From Gordionus sp. m RMFG-2023 (taxonomy: Eukaryota > Nematomorpha > Gordioida > Chordodea > Parachordodidae): DNA of 64,000 nt. The stretch spans positions 70,161,561-70,225,560 of the forward strand of contig NC_088775.1 in NCBI RefSeq assembly GCF_954871325.1, written 5' to 3'. Shown here piece after piece: positions 34,851 to 46,090 of this stretch. The notes under the pieces are model-generated. The model made no database searches. It had not been told where the DNA came from and worked only from the letters and a program-made list of their open reading frames with translations. The translations under genes and the position numbers were made by a program. Each line of letters opens with the position of its first letter. Position 1 is the first letter of the stretch.

Positions 34851-36041
34851 TTATCTCATAGTCGAATTTAAAAGCTTCGTGGCCCACCGTATTAAACGGT
34901 TATTTGTTATCTTATTAAGGTCTCTTTTATCACCTAAGATATATATTAAAGGTTTATGATCAGTAACCAAAATAAAATGTCTTCCATAAATGTACTGATG
35001 AAACTTCTCGATAGCGAACATGATCGCCGAAGCCTCCCGATCAATAGTGGCGTAATTCTTTTCAGCTGCTGAAAGTGTTCTCGATGCGTAAGCAATTGGT
35101 TTCTCCTGGCCAGTAAGAAATCGGTGTGCAATAACAACTCCTAGACCATCTTCGGAAGCGTCACAAGAAATCACGACAGGAATATCGGCTGAATAAGGAA
35201 TTATTGTATCTTCTTTTGATAATATTTTTTTAACTACATTAAATATTTCATCTTCTTTAGCTGACCAAAACCAACTCACATTTTTACTCGTTAGTCGGTG
35301 TAAAGGCGTACAAATAGAATGTAAATATTTAATAAACGATTCATGATAATTTACCATTCCCAAAAACGAACGTAATTCTTTAATATTAGATGGTGTTTTA
35401 CAATTTTTCATAGCATTAATCTTATCTTCGGGCGGGTGAATTCCGAATTCATCAATAACATGACTTAAATAAGTAACTGACTTTTCTCCAATTTTAATTT
35501 TATCGGTCGTAGTCGTCAGTCCAGCCTTATTAAATCTTGTTAATACTTCATCTAGATTAACTATATGATCAAAATTATTCTCGCCTGCAATAATTACATC
35601 GTCTAAAAATACACTAATCATAGGAATTCCCTTTAATAGGTTTTGCATATAACGTTGAAATATTATCGGAGCGCTAGTCAACCCAAAAGGAATTCTTTGA
35701 TATAGGTAATAACCGACATTAGTCGAAATTACTAAAAGGTCTCTACATTCTGGACTAACTCCGAATTGTAAAAATGCATCTCTTAAATCTATCGTTGAAA
35801 ATATTTTACCACCCGCGATCATATTTTTCAGGTCGACGAAAGTTGGTAGTAAATCGTTATCTATCTCTAAATATTTGTTGATTGTTAAACGAAAATCTCC
35901 GCATATCCGCACGGCACCGGATTTCTTTAAAATATTAACCGTTGGCGTAGCCCAAGTAAATGGAGTCTTTGTTGGATCTACCTTCTCGATAACGCCTTCA
36001 TTTAAAAGTCTGTCCAACTCAGCTTTAACGGTTTGACGCAA
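34851..36041 (-). CDS. Gypsy 1 reverse transcriptase and RNase H (396-codon open segment)
   Basis: Continuous frame covering RT from LDRLLNEGVIEKVDPTK, through GAVRICGDFRLTINK, IDLRDAFLQF, FGLTSAPIIFQRYM and the catalytic SVFLDDVIIAG, to FLGMVNYHESFIKYL. RNase H follows with SCDASEDGLGVVIAHRF, AEKNYATIDREASAIMFAI and VTDHKPLIYIL. All expected catalytic acidic residues are visible. It would copy element RNA into DNA in the particle. The frame is shifted relative to the protease upstream, so expression would need frameshifting or the copy is dead. Confidence 0.92.
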   Translation of the reverse strand: MRQTVKAELDRLLNEGVIEKVDPTKTPFTWATPTVNILKKSGAVRICGDFRLTINKYLEIDNDLLPTFVDLKNMIAGGKIFSTIDLRDAFLQFGVSPECRDLLVISTNVGYYLYQRIPFGLTSAPIIFQRYMQNLLKGIPMISVFLDDVIIAGENNFDHIVNLDEVLTRFNKAGLTTTTDKIKIGEKSVTYLSHVIDEFGIHPPEDKINAMKNCKTPSNIKELRSFLGMVNYHESFIKYLHSICTPLHRLTSKNVSWFWSAKEDEIFNVVKKILSKEDTIIPYSADIPVVISCDASEDGLGVVIAHRFLTGQEKPIAYASRTLSAAEKNYATIDREASAIMFAIEKFHQYIYGRHFILVTDHKPLIYILGDKRDLNKITNNRLIRWATKLLNSTMR

Positions 36042-36550
36042 CGGAAAGGAATTCTTCTAGATGGTAACGCAATTGGCACTGTATTTGTTTGTATCTTTAT
36101 GACGGCTTCCTGTAATTTTATTTGTCCTAATTTTTTTTTAAAAACTTGCGGAAATTTTGAAACAATTGTATTTAAACTGGAATCTTTCATATTTAAATTG
36201 TTAATACGAACTTCTTCAGGGAGTTTTATATCAAATTCTTTAAGAAAAGGCATTCCAAAAATGAGGGAATTCTCACCCTTAACTACCCAAATAGGTAGAA
36301 ATTTTAAAATATTTTTTACTTCGACTTCCACTAAACATTTACCCAATACTTCGATTTTGATATGGTTATATCCTACTAGTTTATAAGCAGGTGATAATGT
36401 TGGTTTGCCTATGCGACTCCATGTAACCTCGTCTATCACACTACACGCCGCCCCAGTATCGAATTCCATAGTAAGCTGCAGTCCATTTATCTTCGCATCG
36501 ATAGTAGCTTTATTAGTAAAAGACATGCGAGGTGTCCGTGGTAAAATCAT
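36002..36550 (-). pseudogene. Gypsy 1 protease and start of RT
   Basis: The aspartic protease active site reads EFDTGAACSVID, with flap and ILGMPFL-like region VKGENSLIFGMPFLKEFDI. The frame runs into the RT linker (IALPSRRIPFR) and slips by one frame at about 36040 into the RT frame. Confidence 0.85.
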
Positions 36551-36599
36551 TTGTATAGCATGCGTTCTACACTCTTTCGCTCTGTGGTTTGCTTTTCCT

Positions 36600-37371
36600 C
36601 ATCTAAAGCATATTACTTTTTTTTGACTGAAATTAGGTTTAAAACTTGGTTTATAAAAATATTGTTGAATTTGTTAGCATTATAATTATTATTATTGAAT
36701 TTGTTTACGTTGTTATAATTATTCCTAGAATAAGTATTTTTGGAAACTTGCATAGGCTTAAGTTTAATTATTTTATTAACTTCTGTCAGGGTTTCCTTCT
36801 CCAATGAAGACAACGCGATAGCTAGACGCACAGTATCTTCAAAAGTAATATTTCCTTCGGCATATTTTGACCGAAGTTCTTTATCCAGCTAGGGTAACCC
36901 TACACCTAAGATGAAAATATCACTTAAGAGTTCATCAACCAGCGATTTAAAATTACATAAAGCGCAAATGCTTTTTAATTTTATTGAAAAGTCAATTATA
37001 CTTTCGTTATTTCTTTTTAATGTAAAAATTATTCCTATAAAGAAAAATGCTAGAGACATCCTTAAAAATTTTTTCTAGATTCTAGATTCTCGAATAAAGT
37101 TAAATAATTTATATTATTTAAAATATAAATAAAATATTTTAATTTAAATTAAATTTTCGGTGCCTATATAGGCCAATAAAAGATCCTTATTTATATTTTC
37201 ATCGAAAATATTTTTTACCTTGAAAATGTAATCCTGAATATTAACTTTTTCTTTGACAAATTCTGGAATATGAAATTGAGTATGTTCTTCAATCTTCTTC
37301 AGAGTAACTTTTTCTTTGACAAATTCTGGAATAAGAAATTGAGTATGTTCTTCAATCTTCTTCAGAGGCAT
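36600..37371 (-). pseudogene. Gypsy 1 gag remains
   Basis: The start at 37371 opens a frame containing a 66-bp in-frame tandem duplication (TLKKIEEHTQFHIPEFVKEK repeated, 37240-37370). After stops near 37080-37140 comes a capsid-like block: RNNESIIDFSIKLKSICALC, LSDIFILGVGLP and FEDTVRLAIALSSLEKETL (about 37010-36780), then an Asn-rich linker. A nucleocapsid-like remnant lies near 36570-36610. Gag should form the virus-like particle in the cytoplasm; this one is broken. Confidence 0.65.
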
Positions 37372-37449
37372 GGTATAATTTTAATCTTTTTATTTTAAAT
37401 AATTCGTCGTCGTCAAAAATGACTTGAAAAATAAATCGTCGTCGCCAAA

Positions 37450-37592
37450 TGAAATGATTTGATTAGTTTATTGTAAAGTGATTTAATATAATATTATCAG
37501 CTATATATATATGTTTTTCTATTTTTATAAATTGTAAATAAATTGTATCTTTAAGCGAATATAAAAAAATCAATTTATTTAAATACATTACA
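37450..37592 (-). repeat. LTR of gypsy 1 (5' LTR in element sense)
   Basis: 143 bp, bordered by the TGATG target duplication at 37593-37597. Confidence 0.92.
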
Positions 37593-37995
37593 TGATGCAA
37601 TGGATAAATCAAGCTATGAACCACACACCGTCAAATTAAATGATAATCAACAGCTCAATGACTACTACGTATGATTAAGTAAATATGGGTAGCAACAGCT
37701 CAATGAAAGTTATGTATGGTCTTCCGGGAATGGAAAAAGAAAATTTAATAAAAATAAATAATAATTTTTATATTTCTTTTTGATCATTTATTAGAATATA
37801 TGTAGACATTTACTTTGGTTATATATATGCGTAAATTGTATTTCTTTACTCCAGTTTGATTTCTTAAGAAAGGGGGGCATGTTGAATCTGTTGATATATA
37901 ATTGACATTTATGGACGTTTTTCAATTGATTTCGCATAAATATTAGATAACATTTTTGTATTTTTTATTTTAGATCATGTGTTATTAGATGAAAT
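37593..37995. repeat. Host repeat, interrupted copy, middle segment
   Basis: ATGCAATGGATAAATCAAGC onward aligns with 55100-55450 and then 55805-55905, including AACAGCTCAATGA and ATATGCGTAAATTGTATT. An AAGAAAGGGGGGCATGTTGA stretch at about 37869 resembles a polypurine tract followed by an LTR start. Confidence 0.7.
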
Positions 37996-38290
37996 TGTTA
38001 AGGTTGGCAGGGAGTTAGACAAGATTTAACTAAAAAATTTAAGATTTTTATTTATAAAAATATATATAAAATATTTTAACTGGAAAGTACAATAAATTTA
38101 TACACTTATATAGTTTACAAAATCTATCAAGTAATTTATATCGAATTATTGAGTTAATTTATAAAACGAGTCCGCGAGGTTTAAGTTAATTTAATATAAA
38201 GAATAAAAAAAAATCAATCTTTAAGGTTAATATCGAGTTAATAGATTGCGAAAAATAAATATAAAAAAAATCATTTAGGTCATCACAACA
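37996..38290 (-). repeat. LTR of gypsy 2 (3' LTR in element sense)
   Basis: 295 bp; preceded in element sense by a weak purine tract CTTAAAGTGGAA. Confidence 0.92.
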
Positions 38291-38347
38291 TTCCACTTTA
38301 AGAAATAAACATCGCTCAAGTTCTTCTTGGACGTGAATCTTTTATGC

Positions 38348-38731
38348 TCAAAATATAATCTTGATATCGAGTGGGTAATATTTATTTCGACTAGGCCTCG
38401 TTACGTCGGCTGTACAATCTTTTTCTTGGTCAACATTTCTCCTTTTGTAAAATGTGACCATTGGTGAAGTGTTTGGGTCATGAATGGATATTTCGTCAGT
38501 GGTAAATCTTTTTTTTAGTTGGTCCAAGTGCCTCCTTAATATACCATTTTTCGTTTGAATTTGAAATAGCATATTACTTTCTTTTTTAACTATAACACCT
38601 TCATCCCATTTGTTTACTTTAAAATTTTTATACCAAACTTTTTCTCTAATATCCATAATTCTAGTTTTCGGTAAAGCTGTGAGCATAATATTATCCGTAT
38701 CTTTTTTATATTATAATAATTCCAATTAGTT
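38348..38731 (-). pseudogene. Gypsy 2 integrase C-terminal domain, after the hAT insertion
   Basis: The frame resumes beyond the duplicated CTCATGTC and, after a frame slip, reads MLTALPKTRIMDIREKVWYK, WDEGVIVKKESNMLFQIQT and GILRRHLDQLKKRF, the usual GPY/F-like end of gypsy integrases, with a stop at 38348. Confidence 0.82.
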
Positions 38732-38924
38732 CTCATGTCCAGTTTCCCCTACACTTTTTAAGGGATAGAAGCAGAATACCCCCCTAAAGTACCCCCCCCC
38801 CCCCACATTGTAAATTATTTTTTGACACCAATAAATTTCAAAAATAATTTTTATTGCATCAATATTTATTATAATATAAATATAATGTAAAAAATATATG
38901 CTTTAAAAATATTATTTTTAAATT

Positions 38925-41395
38925 AATAATTTAGATAAATTAGGGGAAGAGAAAGCAAAAGAATTTATAATTTCATCAATATTTAATTGTTTAAATAAAT
39001 TATTTTCCATTGATAAAATGGTTAAATTATTAAGAAATGGATCTTTCATGACACTACGAAGTCTTGTTTTAATTAGTTTAATTTTACTCATGACCCTTTC
39101 GGCAGTACATGATGTAGTAGGAATAGTTAATAAATATTTATATAAAATTGTTAAATTTGGGAAAGCAGAAAAATTTATAAGCAGACGATAAGGTAAGATA
39201 AATGAATAGTTTCTCTAGTCTGAATCATTCATCTCAGAATTATTATCATCATCAGAAGAAGCTAAATAATGTATTAGTAAAAATTTTTGATTAAATAAAT
39301 TTACAATTCTCAGAATCTGACAAATCTTCTTTAACCTCTAGGTCACGAGTAATAATTACGTCCCCCGTTTTAGCCATTTTATAAATATTTTTAAACATCA
39401 ACATTTCCTCAAAAACTTGACTTGTATTTAATTTATAAAATTTACAGATATCCTTGATATCATCTTTAACAATTGCCTTTTCCGCCATTCCCTTTGTGGT
39501 AAAAAATGATGTTTGACTCAAAAATTTTATCGATTCATCTTTAAATCTTTCACTAAACTGCATAATAATTAAATCAAGTGCAGCATAAAACACACTGATT
39601 TTAAAGCTAAAATAAAATATTATATTTAATAAATGAAAGTATATATATACCTCTCCTTTTTGGATTGTAATGTTTGAAGTCTTGAACTTTCAAAATCAAA
39701 AGGTAAATTTCTCTTCTTCATAAAATCTTGGGCTTTTGAAAAGACATCCAAAAATTCAGTGTTATTATCTATTTTAGGATTATAAAATAATAAAAGATAA
39801 TAATTTAAATTATACTTCTCATATTAATCAGGCAATCTTTTGCCAATTGAATTTGATTTATTGCAAACCCTATATCCTTCGAAATGGTTTGCAATTTTGT
39901 ACAAGCCAAGCTTGTTATCAACAATATTTTATCCAAAACACATAGTGATAAAATAAAATAAAATTTTTCTATTCTATAGACTATAGCACTAGCCATAGTG
40001 GAAGTGGCAGGATCTTCAGAATCCTTTAAATTTGCCAAAGCTGCCCTCAAAGCATCATAAAGTAGGGAAAAATTTACAATCGCCTTATATGATGTTAGCC
40101 AGCTTCTATAAATATAAAATAAACATTATATATCGAAACAATTAAGATAATATTACCGAGTGGTATTCTTGATGCGTAAAAATCTATGTGATTAGTAAAT
40201 CACTCTGACATGTTATGAGCACTTCATATCTTTTAACACCATTAAAATATACGTAAATTTCGTCTAATATTCCCAGGACATTTCGCAGCTCTTTTACTGA
40301 TTGGCATAATTGAACAACTATTAAATTTAATCGATGACAATAGCACCAAATAAAACTGCCTTTGGCACCTCCGCTCTAATCAAAGCCTGCATTCCATTAA
40401 TTCTTCCACTCATGTTTGAGGCGCCATCATAGCTTTACCCCACTAGGAATTCGAGAGGTAGATTCATGGAGCCAAGCTTGGATATTATATTCTTTTTAAT
40501 ATCGAGGCCCGTTGTATTTCCCGTACAATAAATGTCTATCAGCCTTTCAACGGGCTTAGGTGTCTCGCTATTTTCAACATATCTCACTATCAAAGCTATT
40601 GCTTCTGATTTCGATACATCATATGTGCCATCAACTATAATTGAATAGCACCTGTTGAATTCAATCTCCTTTTGAATTTTTTTTATAACCATATTTTTCA
40701 TGGTTTCAATAAGAATGTTTATGTTATTATATGATAACAGATTTGAATATAATTTAGATTTTAATCCCTTAAATTTTTTCTCTCTTCTTCTTTCTTCATT
40801 ATCTTGTATATACATTTTAAGAACAGGCTCAGAATCTGCAATAAGTTTAATAAAGCTCATCATATTGCCATCTTGTTGCCTGTTCCCCCAGAAGGCTTGA
40901 TTGCGAGATATTAAATATCCTAGGCATCTTATTATTATTCTAACGATATAACGGTTATTATCGACACATTCCTTTTGGGGTATTATAAATTGTAATATGG
41001 AATTTTTATTGTGAGAAAGCCTTCCATAATCGGCCAACATATGTGCCTGTGAAGATTCATGCACAATAATATCACGATTAATATTTTGCCATATATTAAG
41101 ACCTTCACATGTCCATTTTGAATTTGAGTGTGGACCTCCAAATAATAGACATGTTAAGCAAAAAACTTTATTCATTTTAATACTAATTCAATTTCTAGCA
41201 ACTTTGCTCTTGTCAATATTAGTTTTCTCATAAAAACTTTCATTAAAGGATCTGTTTCTATTATTAATATCTTTGGAGAATAAATAATGTTTAGGTTGGA
41301 GAGCTCCTAATTCTAGATATTTATAAATTATAAATTTGTCAATTCTTTTTCCGACAATATTGATGGGATCATTTGATTCCTAAGAAAAGGGAGGG
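38925..41395 (-). pseudogene. hAT transposase with TTF finger and DUF4371-type region
   Basis: In order: LGALQPKHYLFSKDI and, past one stop, MNKVFCLTCLLFGG (TTF-type zinc finger, about 41390-41130). IVHESSQAHMLADYGRLS lies near 41085. SIIVDGTYDVSKSEAIALIV carries the first catalytic Asp region (about 40640). SYDGASNMSGRINGM (about 40430-40390) carries the second. The C-terminal block FPNLTILYKYLLTIPTTSCT, AERVMSKIKLIKTRLRS and NLTILSMENNLFKQLNIDE lies at about 39175-38950. A 246-codon frame (41175-40435) is intact; the rest has stops and frameshifts and perhaps introns. Confidence 0.85.
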
Positions 41396-42114
41396 GGAGG
41401 GAAGATAAAATAAACATAACATATTTTACATTAAATCGGGGGTTAACTTCTTTTGCTGATCTTGATAACTCATTATTCTCCATTATTATCAATCCCACAA
41501 CATCAGATCCAGATGCTCTTCTTGATGTTGATCCTCTCCTGTAACTGTAGTAGTGTCCATAATATTTATCTTTGACATGATAATAATTATAAATTTATAT
41601 TTATTTAAATATTGTATTACTTGTTTTTCTTGAACTTTTTCTTTAGCTGAAAAAGAGTGAGTAGACATTGACATTGAAGTATCTTTTAAAATAATATCTT
41701 TTGCCTATTAATTTTAAAACAAATATAATGTAATAATAAATATTTTTTTAAATGTTGAACTTGAAAATAATTCTTTATGGTATTACTTTTGTGTTTTAAT
41801 AAAAATTTTGGTTGTGGTTCTTCACCTTGTTCTTGTTCCATAGCCACACTCAGATTAATATTAATGGGTCTAAGTCAGGCGCGTACGCAGGAATTTAGTC
41901 TGGGGGGGGGGGGGGTTAATAAAATTTTTTAAGAAATATTATTGTTTTTTAAAAATATCAAGCATAAATTTATTAGGACTAATAACTATTTCTAATACAC
42001 AATTTCAATTAATGTGAATTATAAAAAAATTATATGTAAAGAATCACTTAAATGACCCAAAATAGAAATTTGAATTTTTTGAGCCTTTACACATTTTGTA
42101 TGTTATAAATTTAC

Positions 42115-43420
42115 AATGTAAAATCCAATCTTCGTTGTGATAGAGCTAATTTTTCAATTATCTCATCCTTGCTTGTCGTCAAATGCCTATGAATATTCAA
42201 AAGATCCAAATCTTTCAATCTACTTTCAGATGTTGTACTTCTTGGTATGTTTTTCAGAGATCTGCAGGCCTTGCCCCCAGGCCGGACATTATTTTAATTT
42301 TTTTAAATATACCCTGGCCGGGCCCGAAATTTTTTGAAAAAAACACCCAAGCCGGGTCTGAGATATTTTAAAAAAACACCAAATCCGGGCTGTATTTTTT
42401 AAAACAGCCTATATTTGAAATCGTTATTATTAGCTATAAAAATAAAAAATAAAAATAATTTATTTTAAAAAAATTCGGACCGGGCCTAAATTTTTTTTAA
42501 AAAAAACCGAGTCAGGCCTAAATATTTTTTTAAAAATCCGGGCCGGGCCTGAAATTTTTTTAAAAAAACCTAGGCCAGGCCGTAAAAAATCTTTAAAAAA
42601 AATCCGGGCCGTGCCCTGCAAATGGTACTTCTCCAGGCCTCTGTTATTCTTCTTAAAAAAATCTCTCATTCGTTTACTAATGGGAAGAGTTTATAAACCC
42701 TTTTAATACATTGGGAATTTAATCTAAAATGTGTTTGAAATAATGCAGAGCATCCACAACATTTTTTGGGACTATATTAACCATAGTTAATCTTATAAAC
42801 ATAGTTATTCAGCTAGTAAGGCATCGTAAGATACTTTAACATATACATAATAAAAATCTAACAAATATTTTTTTTTCTATCACCATCTGCAAAAGATTGG
42901 GAAGGCTTTTGTGGAAGTTATTTGCAGATTAGTAAGTGCTGCATGATGAATTAAAAATTCATTTATTTGGGTTATAAATGTATCTGATTTAAGATATACT
43001 CTTCTACTGATCCTATATTAATGTTTTAACGATGAGCTTGCCTTGCTACAAGTCGAGGGAGACAAATATAACACGTATAGCTCTGCTTTTGACTCAACAA
43101 TAAAATATAAAATATGAAATTCTTCATCAACATTAGCCCTAATTTCCTTGAATTCTAATAAAATGCTCTCCGCTATTCTCATCTTCTTAATCAAGTCATC
43201 ATGTTTTTGAAAAGTAATACATAAAATAGTTGTACATTCTAATGAGAAAAAAAATTTGGAATAAGCATTGTATCCAATAATTTTCTTGCTTCTGAGGAAA
43301 TATTTCTTTCAGGCCATTGTGATACTTCAGTAATAGCAAATAATTGGCTCTTCTAACTCCTTAAGCTGTTACTGCTTGATGGCAGAGACTCTATCTCGTT
43401 GGACTTGCAATTTCTTTTTC
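42115..43420 (-). pseudogene. hAT transposase remains, copy 1
   Basis: Pieces include SLKEIRANVDEEF-like ELKEIRANVDEEFHILYFIV, SRRVYLKSDTFITQINEFL and, past the GC-rich insert, KNIPRSTTSESRLKDLDLL and DEIIEKLALSQRRLDFTL (about 42250-42117). The last block is the hAT C-terminus (RST...RL..L.LL.IHR...II..LA...RRL.F). Frames are broken and a MITE sits in the dimerisation region. Confidence 0.75.
42265..42618. mobile_element. GC-rich MITE inside the hAT transposase, copy 1
   Basis: The ends CAGGCCTTGCCCCCAGGCCG and, inward, CAGGGCACGGCCCGGATTTT are hAT-like. Alternating CCGGGCC/AAAATTTTT blocks of about 35-40 bp fill both arms. The same insert sits at the same place in the second hAT copy (53300-53613), so it entered before the family spread. 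No clear target duplication. Confidence 0.65.
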
Positions 43421-44102
43421 CCTGTTGGACAAGAAGTTTCAGAAATAATTATTATTTGACTAGAAATTTGAAAATGGTAGATAAATATTACGCCACTAAA
43501 ATTTTGAAAATAATAAGTAAATATTACGCCGGAAAACTTAAAATCGAATTTAATTGATAAAATAACTTAGTAGATAAATGCGATAAAAAATGTAATTAAA
43601 TATATATTTAATAAGGCGAATAAATATTAACAAATATAAATTAATATAAACAATAATATTTTTGAAAAATATATCCGGCATCTGCATTTTTTGGCTTTGG
43701 AGGGGGGGGAGGAATTTGTCTCCCTGCCCCCCCCCGCTGCGTACGCCAATGGTGTAAGTTCTTTTTCTTCCTGTTGTATTCATTAAAATTTAAAGATAAA
43801 TTAATATTTATTACCAGTAGAGAGATAATAGGTATTACTTGTTCTTCATCTTGTCAAATCTCTGCTCTATGTCTGCCTATAAAAAATATTAGAGTAGATA
43901 AAAAATAAGAATAATAAAATAACTTCTGGTTCACCAATTTTATGATCATTATCAGAGTCAGATATAATATTTTCTTCTAACATATTTTCATTATTAGTAC
44001 ACTTTTAAAAAAATAATCATATTAATAAAAATATTTATTATACCAACAGCATTGATTTGCCAATTTTTACTTCTTTTTCCTTAAATTGTGTTTTAATACC
44101 CT

Positions 44103-44342
44103 TTATAAATAAGTATAAACAATTAAATATTTAATAAAAAAAATTACTTTGCTATTTGTCCAATTTTGAGAAATATTCTTAAAAGCCACTATTTCAAATT
44201 TCTTTATATCGTGAAAATTAAGCCCACCATGTCTTTTTCTAGTATGATCTGTCCATTTATCATCTCTTATATTATGATATGTACAATTTTTAATCAAGCA
44301 TTTATATTTTTTTTGGTTAATTTTTTGGGCATATTTTGACAA
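44103..44342 (-). pseudogene. Possible N-terminal zinc-finger exon of the ZMYM1-like hAT
   Basis: MSKYAQKINQKKYKCLIKNC followed by TDHTRKRHGG gives a C..C...H..H arrangement. Its position near the right end of the minus-strand element suits a DNA-binding exon upstream of the TTF domain. Assignment is by position and motif only. Confidence 0.5.
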
Positions 44343-44638
44343 TGATCTAAAAATTATAAATAATTATATATAAGATTTAATATTTAAATTTTTACTATTC
44401 CCTTTGATAAAATTTTAATTTTGCGCCAAGTCTTGAAAGTGGAAAAATAATTTTATGATAAAAAATATCGGATAACAAACTAATTTGCTAAACATCGACC
44501 ATAAAAATTTTTAAAAAAAAAAAATAAAAAAATTTTTTTTAAAAAATTTTAAAATAAAAAATTAAAAAAAAAAAGTACCCCCATAGAAATTTATAGAAGC
44601 AGTTGCTTCGGACCCCCCCCCCGTTGTAGGAGTCACTG

Positions 44639-45320
44639 CTCATGTCATGATTGAACATGAGTTTTCTAGGTGGGATACCAGTCATTCTGTTTGGCGTGTT
44701 TCTATAGTTGAACAAAAATTTTTCCAAAGCGATATCTATATCCATGTTATTTTGTTCCATGCACTTTTTCATATGTGATTTAAAGGTTCTTACCATCCTT
44801 TCAACTTGCCCGTTTGACTGTTGACGGTGAGCTGAAGTCTGAAAGTGATGTATATCATGGTCTCTACAAAATTTTTTGAACAGTTGACTTGTAAAGTTTG
44901 AGCCATTATCAGAAACTATTTGTTCTGGAATACCAAATAAGCTAATTGTTTTCATCAATTCTTTTATTGTAAATTCCGAGGTTATTGATTTTACCAGCGT
45001 GATTATAGAAAACTTACTGTACGCATCTACTATAAGCAATCAGTACTTGTTAAAAAATGGCCCAGCGTAATCAATGTGTATTGTTTCGAATGGCTTCGTC
45101 GTTAACATCCAAGGATGTTGTGTATTAATGGGATTATCGGCCCAAATGTTACATGATTTGCATTCTTTTACTTCGTTATCAATATCATTGCTAATTCCAG
45201 GCCACCAAAAGTATTCTTTAGCTAAATGTTTGGTTTTGCCAGCACCCAAGTGTCCTTCGTGTAAATGTTGTAGTATTGATTTTCTTGAAACTTTAGGTAT
45301 GATGATTTTATTTTCTTAAA
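44639..45320 (-). pseudogene. Gypsy 2 integrase zinc-binding domain and core
   Basis: The zinc-binding part is EGHLGAGKTKHLAKEYFWWP and VKECKSCNIWADNP; the core starts FETIHIDYAGPF. After one TGA at about 45040 the frame continues LIVDAYSKFSIITLVK, EQIVSDNGSNFTSQLF and SAHRQQSNGQVERMVRTFK, so D, D and E are present. It ends RKLMFNHDMS where the hAT is inserted. Confidence 0.88.
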
Positions 45321-45479
45321 ATAGACAATTTCCCATAATACATAATTCCGTCACCATATTGTTATATGTTTTATTTTTTATCGTGTCACCGTCTCTAATA
45401 TCGTTCCTTATTTCCATTAATTCTCTGTCGTTAGAAGTTTTTTTTCGATCATTTTAAAGTTAATTGGTACGTCCCATAA

Positions 45480-46090
45480 ATCATTATTTTCTTTTATATC
45501 ATCCACAATGTGTATTTCTTCTTCTGAAGGTGTTATTGGCAATCTGAACTAACAATCTGGCACCGTGTTGTGTTTACCCGCTCTATGTCGTATTTCGAAG
45601 TCGTAAGCTCCCATTGAAATATTCCACTTCTGCAACCTCATCGACATAGATGAATTTTCTTTTAAACCTTTGGAAAATATATTAATCAACGGCTTGTGAT
45701 CGGTGATGATTGTGAATTTCCGTTAAGATATTCTTGAAATCTTTTCATCGCAAAAATAATCGCCAACGCTTCGCGTTCAATGTTAGTGTAATTTCTTTCG
45801 GATTTAAGTAAGGATCATGAGGCAAAAGCTATCGGCTTTTCTTTGCCGTCTATTTCTAAGTGAAATAAAATAGCTCCCAAACCGCGTTTAGATGCATCCG
45901 CGGCTATACCTATGGGTAAATCAGGATTGAAAAAGTTCAATGTGGGAGGTTGACTGATTAAAGTTTTTAATCTTTTATAGCATTCTTGATGTTCGGTATC
46001 CCAAGACCATTTATCTTTGTTTATTATTTTATATAGTGGATCTGCCAGATCCGCAAAACTGTTTAAAAATTTACGGTAATAGCTCGCCAT
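45480..46090 (-). pseudogene. Gypsy 2 RT thumb and RNase H
   Basis: MASYYRKFLNSFADLADPL, DKWSWDTEHQECYKRLK and IAADASKRGLGAILFHLE, then KEKPIAFAS and a stop at 45815. Further RNase H and connection motifs (a TDHKPL equivalent near 45700) continue in other frames. Confidence 0.85.

Larger units (their letters stand above)
32889..37592 (-). mobile_element. Ty3/gypsy retrotransposon 1, full length, 143-bp LTRs
   Basis: Direct terminal repeats 32889-33031 and 37450-37592 (TGAAATGATTTG...TACATTACA) look identical base for base. TGATG is duplicated at 32884-32888 and 37593-37597. In element sense, a TTGGCGACGACG primer-site candidate follows the 5' LTR two bases in (37447 downwards), and a purine-rich AGTAGGGAGAA precedes the 3' LTR (about 33035). 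Gag, protease, RT, RNase H and integrase regions lie in order on the minus strand, with frameshifts and one insertion. Order RT-RNase H-integrase places it in Ty3/gypsy. LTRs this short are unusual for the group. Confidence 0.93.
41876..43751 (-). mobile_element. hAT transposon of the GGCGCGTACGCAG family, copy 1
   Basis: The ends are CAGGCGCGTACGCAGGAATT and, inward from the right, CATTGGCGTACGCAGCGGGG. GTCTAAGT (41868-41875) and GTGTAAGT (43752-43759) are the target duplication with one mismatch. Poly-G lies just inside both ends. It carries minus-strand transposase remains and a GC-rich MITE. A second copy lies at 52499-54922. Confidence 0.88.
38740..44638 (-). mobile_element. ZMYM1-like hAT transposon inside gypsy 2 (5.9 kb with nested element)
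   Basis: CTCATGTC is duplicated at 38732-38739 and 44639-44646. The ends are CAGTTTCCCCTACAC and, read inward from the right, CAGTGACTCCTACAAC. Both subterminal regions have a poly-C/G run (13 C at 38792-38804, 10 C at 44613-44622) and GAAGCAG/CTGCTTC motifs. The minus-strand transposase is broken and another hAT lies at 41876-43751. Confidence 0.9.

Noticed and set aside
36033-36386. 117-codon plus-strand frame
   Set aside because: It lies antisense to the gypsy 1 protease/RT linker, which has clear homology on the minus strand.
42137-42371. Plus-strand frames with Pro/Gly-rich segments
   Set aside because: They read through the GC-rich MITE and the antisense of the hAT C-terminus.
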